Positions 62,432-64,000 of a stretch of 64,000 bases of DNA are shown one piece after another; the stretch's first letter is position 1; the number at the start of each line of letters is the position of its first letter. The stretch is from Henricia sp. BOLD:AAB3569 (Eukaryota; Echinodermata; Asteroidea; Spinulosida; Echinasteridae), in the NCBI GenBank assembly GCA_037783545.1, contig JBBELK010001521.1:1-64000 (forward strand), read 5' to 3'. Both the position numbers and the translations under genes were made by a program. Below the pieces are notes generated by a model. The model was not told the origin of the DNA, did not search any database, and worked only from the letters and a program-made list of their open reading frames with translations.

Positions 62432-64000
62432 GTGTGTCCCAAATGCCGGCAAATTTGGAAATCAAGGAATTTTCCAACCAACTTCAAATTTTGCATGCTC
62501 CAAACTGTATATATTCCGCACTTGTCATGCAAAATTGACAGATTTTCGCTGGGAAATGACGGAGAAATTTCAGAGTTTAGGGAAAACGGAGCTCGGCTGC
62601 GTGGTTATTCCCCTAACCGTGGCTGTTGGGACACCCTGCGCCGCGCTGGTGTACATTTGTACGGCCGTTGACTCACCCCAGATTGTGACGGGAATTAGGT
62701 CAAAGTGTGTCCCAAATGCCGGCAAATTTGGAAATCAAGGAATTTTCCAACCAACTTCAAATTTGGCATGCTCCAAACTGTATATATTCCGCACTTGTCA
62801 TGCAAAATTGACAGATTTTCGCTGGGAATTGACGGAGAAATTTCAGAGTTTAGGGAAACCGGAGCTCGGCTGCGTGGTTATTCCCCTAACCGTGGCTGTT
62901 GGGACACGCCGCGCTGGTGTACATTTGTACGGCCGTTGACTCACCCCAGATTGTGACGGGAATTAGGTCAAAGTGTGTCCCAAATGCCGGCAAATTTGGA
63001 AATCAAGGAATTTTCCAACCAACTTCAAATTTTGCATGCTCCAAACTGTATATATTCCGCACTTGTCATGCAAAATTGACAGATTTTCGCTGGGAAATGA
63101 CGGAGAAATTTCAGAGTTTAGGGAAAACGGAGCTCGGCTGCGTGGTTATTCCCCTAACCGTGGCTGTTGGGACACCCTGCGCCGCGCTGGTGTACATTTG
63201 TACGGCCGTTGACTCACCCCAGATTGTGACGGGAATTAGGTCAAAGTGTGTCCCAAATGCCGGCAAATTTGGAAATCAAGGAATTTTCCAACCAACTTCA
63301 AATTTTGCATGCTCCAAACTGTATATATTCCGCACTTGTCATGCAAAATTGACAGATTTTCGCTGGGAATTGACGGAGAAATTTCAGAGTTTAGGGAAAA
63401 CGGAGCTCGGCTGCGTGGTTATTCCCCTAACCGTGGCTGTTGGGACACCCTGCGCCGCGCTGGTGTACATTTCTACGGCCGTTGACTCACCCCAGATTGT
63501 GACGGGAATTAGGTCAAAGTATGTCCCAAATGCCGGCAAATTTGGAAATCAAGGAATTTTCCAACCAACTTCAAATTTTGCATGCTCCAAACTGTATGTA
63601 TTCCGCACTTGTCATGCAAAATTGACAGATTTTCGCTGGGAAATGACGGAGAAATTTCAGAGTTTAGGGAAAACGGAGCTCGGCTGCGTGGTTATTCCCC
63701 TAACCGTGGCTGTTGGGACACCCTGCGCCGCGCTGGTGTACATTTCTACGGCCGTTGACTCACCCCAGATTGTGACGGGAATTAGGTCAAAGTGTGTCCC
63801 AAATGCCGGCAAATTTGGAAATCAAGGAATTTTCCAACCAACTTCAAATTTTGCATGCTCCAAACTGTATATATTCCGCACTTGTCATGCAAAATTGACA
63901 GATTTTCGCTGGGAAATGACGGAGAAATTTCAGAGTTTAGGGAAAACGGAGCTCGGCTGCGTGGTTATTCCCCTAACCGTGGCTGTTGGGACACCCTGCG

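Larger units (their letters stand above)
38806..64000 (+). repeat. Satellite array, last segment
   Basis: 273/279 bp monomers from the MITE to the end of the window, where the array is cut inside a monomer at GGGACACCCTGCG. It is regular to 46.9 kb, contains a run of near-uniform short monomers (47.1-48.5 kb), then an indel-bearing zone (49.2-55.0 kb), and is regular again to the end apart from a GT insertion near 61347. No gene or further insertion was seen. Confidence 0.97.

Noticed and set aside
1-64000. CRISPR array or phage repeat system
   Set aside because: The repeats are 273-279 bp with no spacers and no cas genes, and the insertions are eukaryotic elements.

Overview
The whole 64 kb window is one head-to-tail satellite DNA array. 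I see no conventional protein-coding gene, tRNA or rRNA gene, CRISPR array, operon or prokaryotic signal. The basic monomer is 273 bp, with a common 279 bp variant carrying 6 extra bases in a GC-rich hotspot. I estimate about 230 copies, all in one orientation. The window opens and closes inside monomers, so the true array is longer than 64 kb at both ends.

Two single-copy insertions interrupt the array. The first (14944-15229, minus strand) is a tRNA-derived SINE with RNA polymerase III A and B boxes, an AAC-type 3' tail and a 12 bp target-site duplication. The second (38674-38805) is a 132 bp non-autonomous DNA transposon (MITE-like) with 16-17 bp terminal inverted repeats and a probable 3 bp target duplication. 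The two elements together show a eukaryotic genome, most likely an animal. Species and chromosomal position (pericentromere, centromere or subtelomere) cannot be read from the window.

Layout. 1-5.3 kb: only the short monomer type, rich in 1-4 bp indels. 5.3-8.3 kb: the 279 bp type appears, plus a 1105 bp tetramer tandem duplication. 8.9-18.9 kb: a mosaic containing a 2481 bp nonamer repeated in tandem, the second copy holding the SINE. 18.9-20.8 kb: a 546 bp dimer repeat. 20.8-24.7 kb: a 1912 bp heptamer duplication. 25.8-27.4 kb: an 825 bp trimer duplication. 29.6-38.1 kb: a 16-mer followed by a 15-mer copy of the same unit. 37.0-42.2 kb: a 2208 bp octamer, its first copy holding the MITE. 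42.4-46.8 kb: a 2202 bp octamer duplication. 47.1-48.5 kb: nearly uniform short monomers. 49.6-54.8 kb: a duplicated but indel-rich block. 55-64 kb: dimer, trimer and heptamer blocks, including a >3 kb segment nearly identical to one 39.7 kb upstream.

Long open frames (up to 2139 codons) run through the array because 273 and 279 are multiples of 3 and one plus-strand frame of the monomer has no stop. Recurrent monomer variants are mostly amino-acid changing, and stop codons have been copied along with the repeat units. I therefore read these frames as by-products, not genes. The interest of the window lies in its nested repeat structure, the indel hotspot, the two datable insertions and the regulatory-type motifs multiplied by the array.
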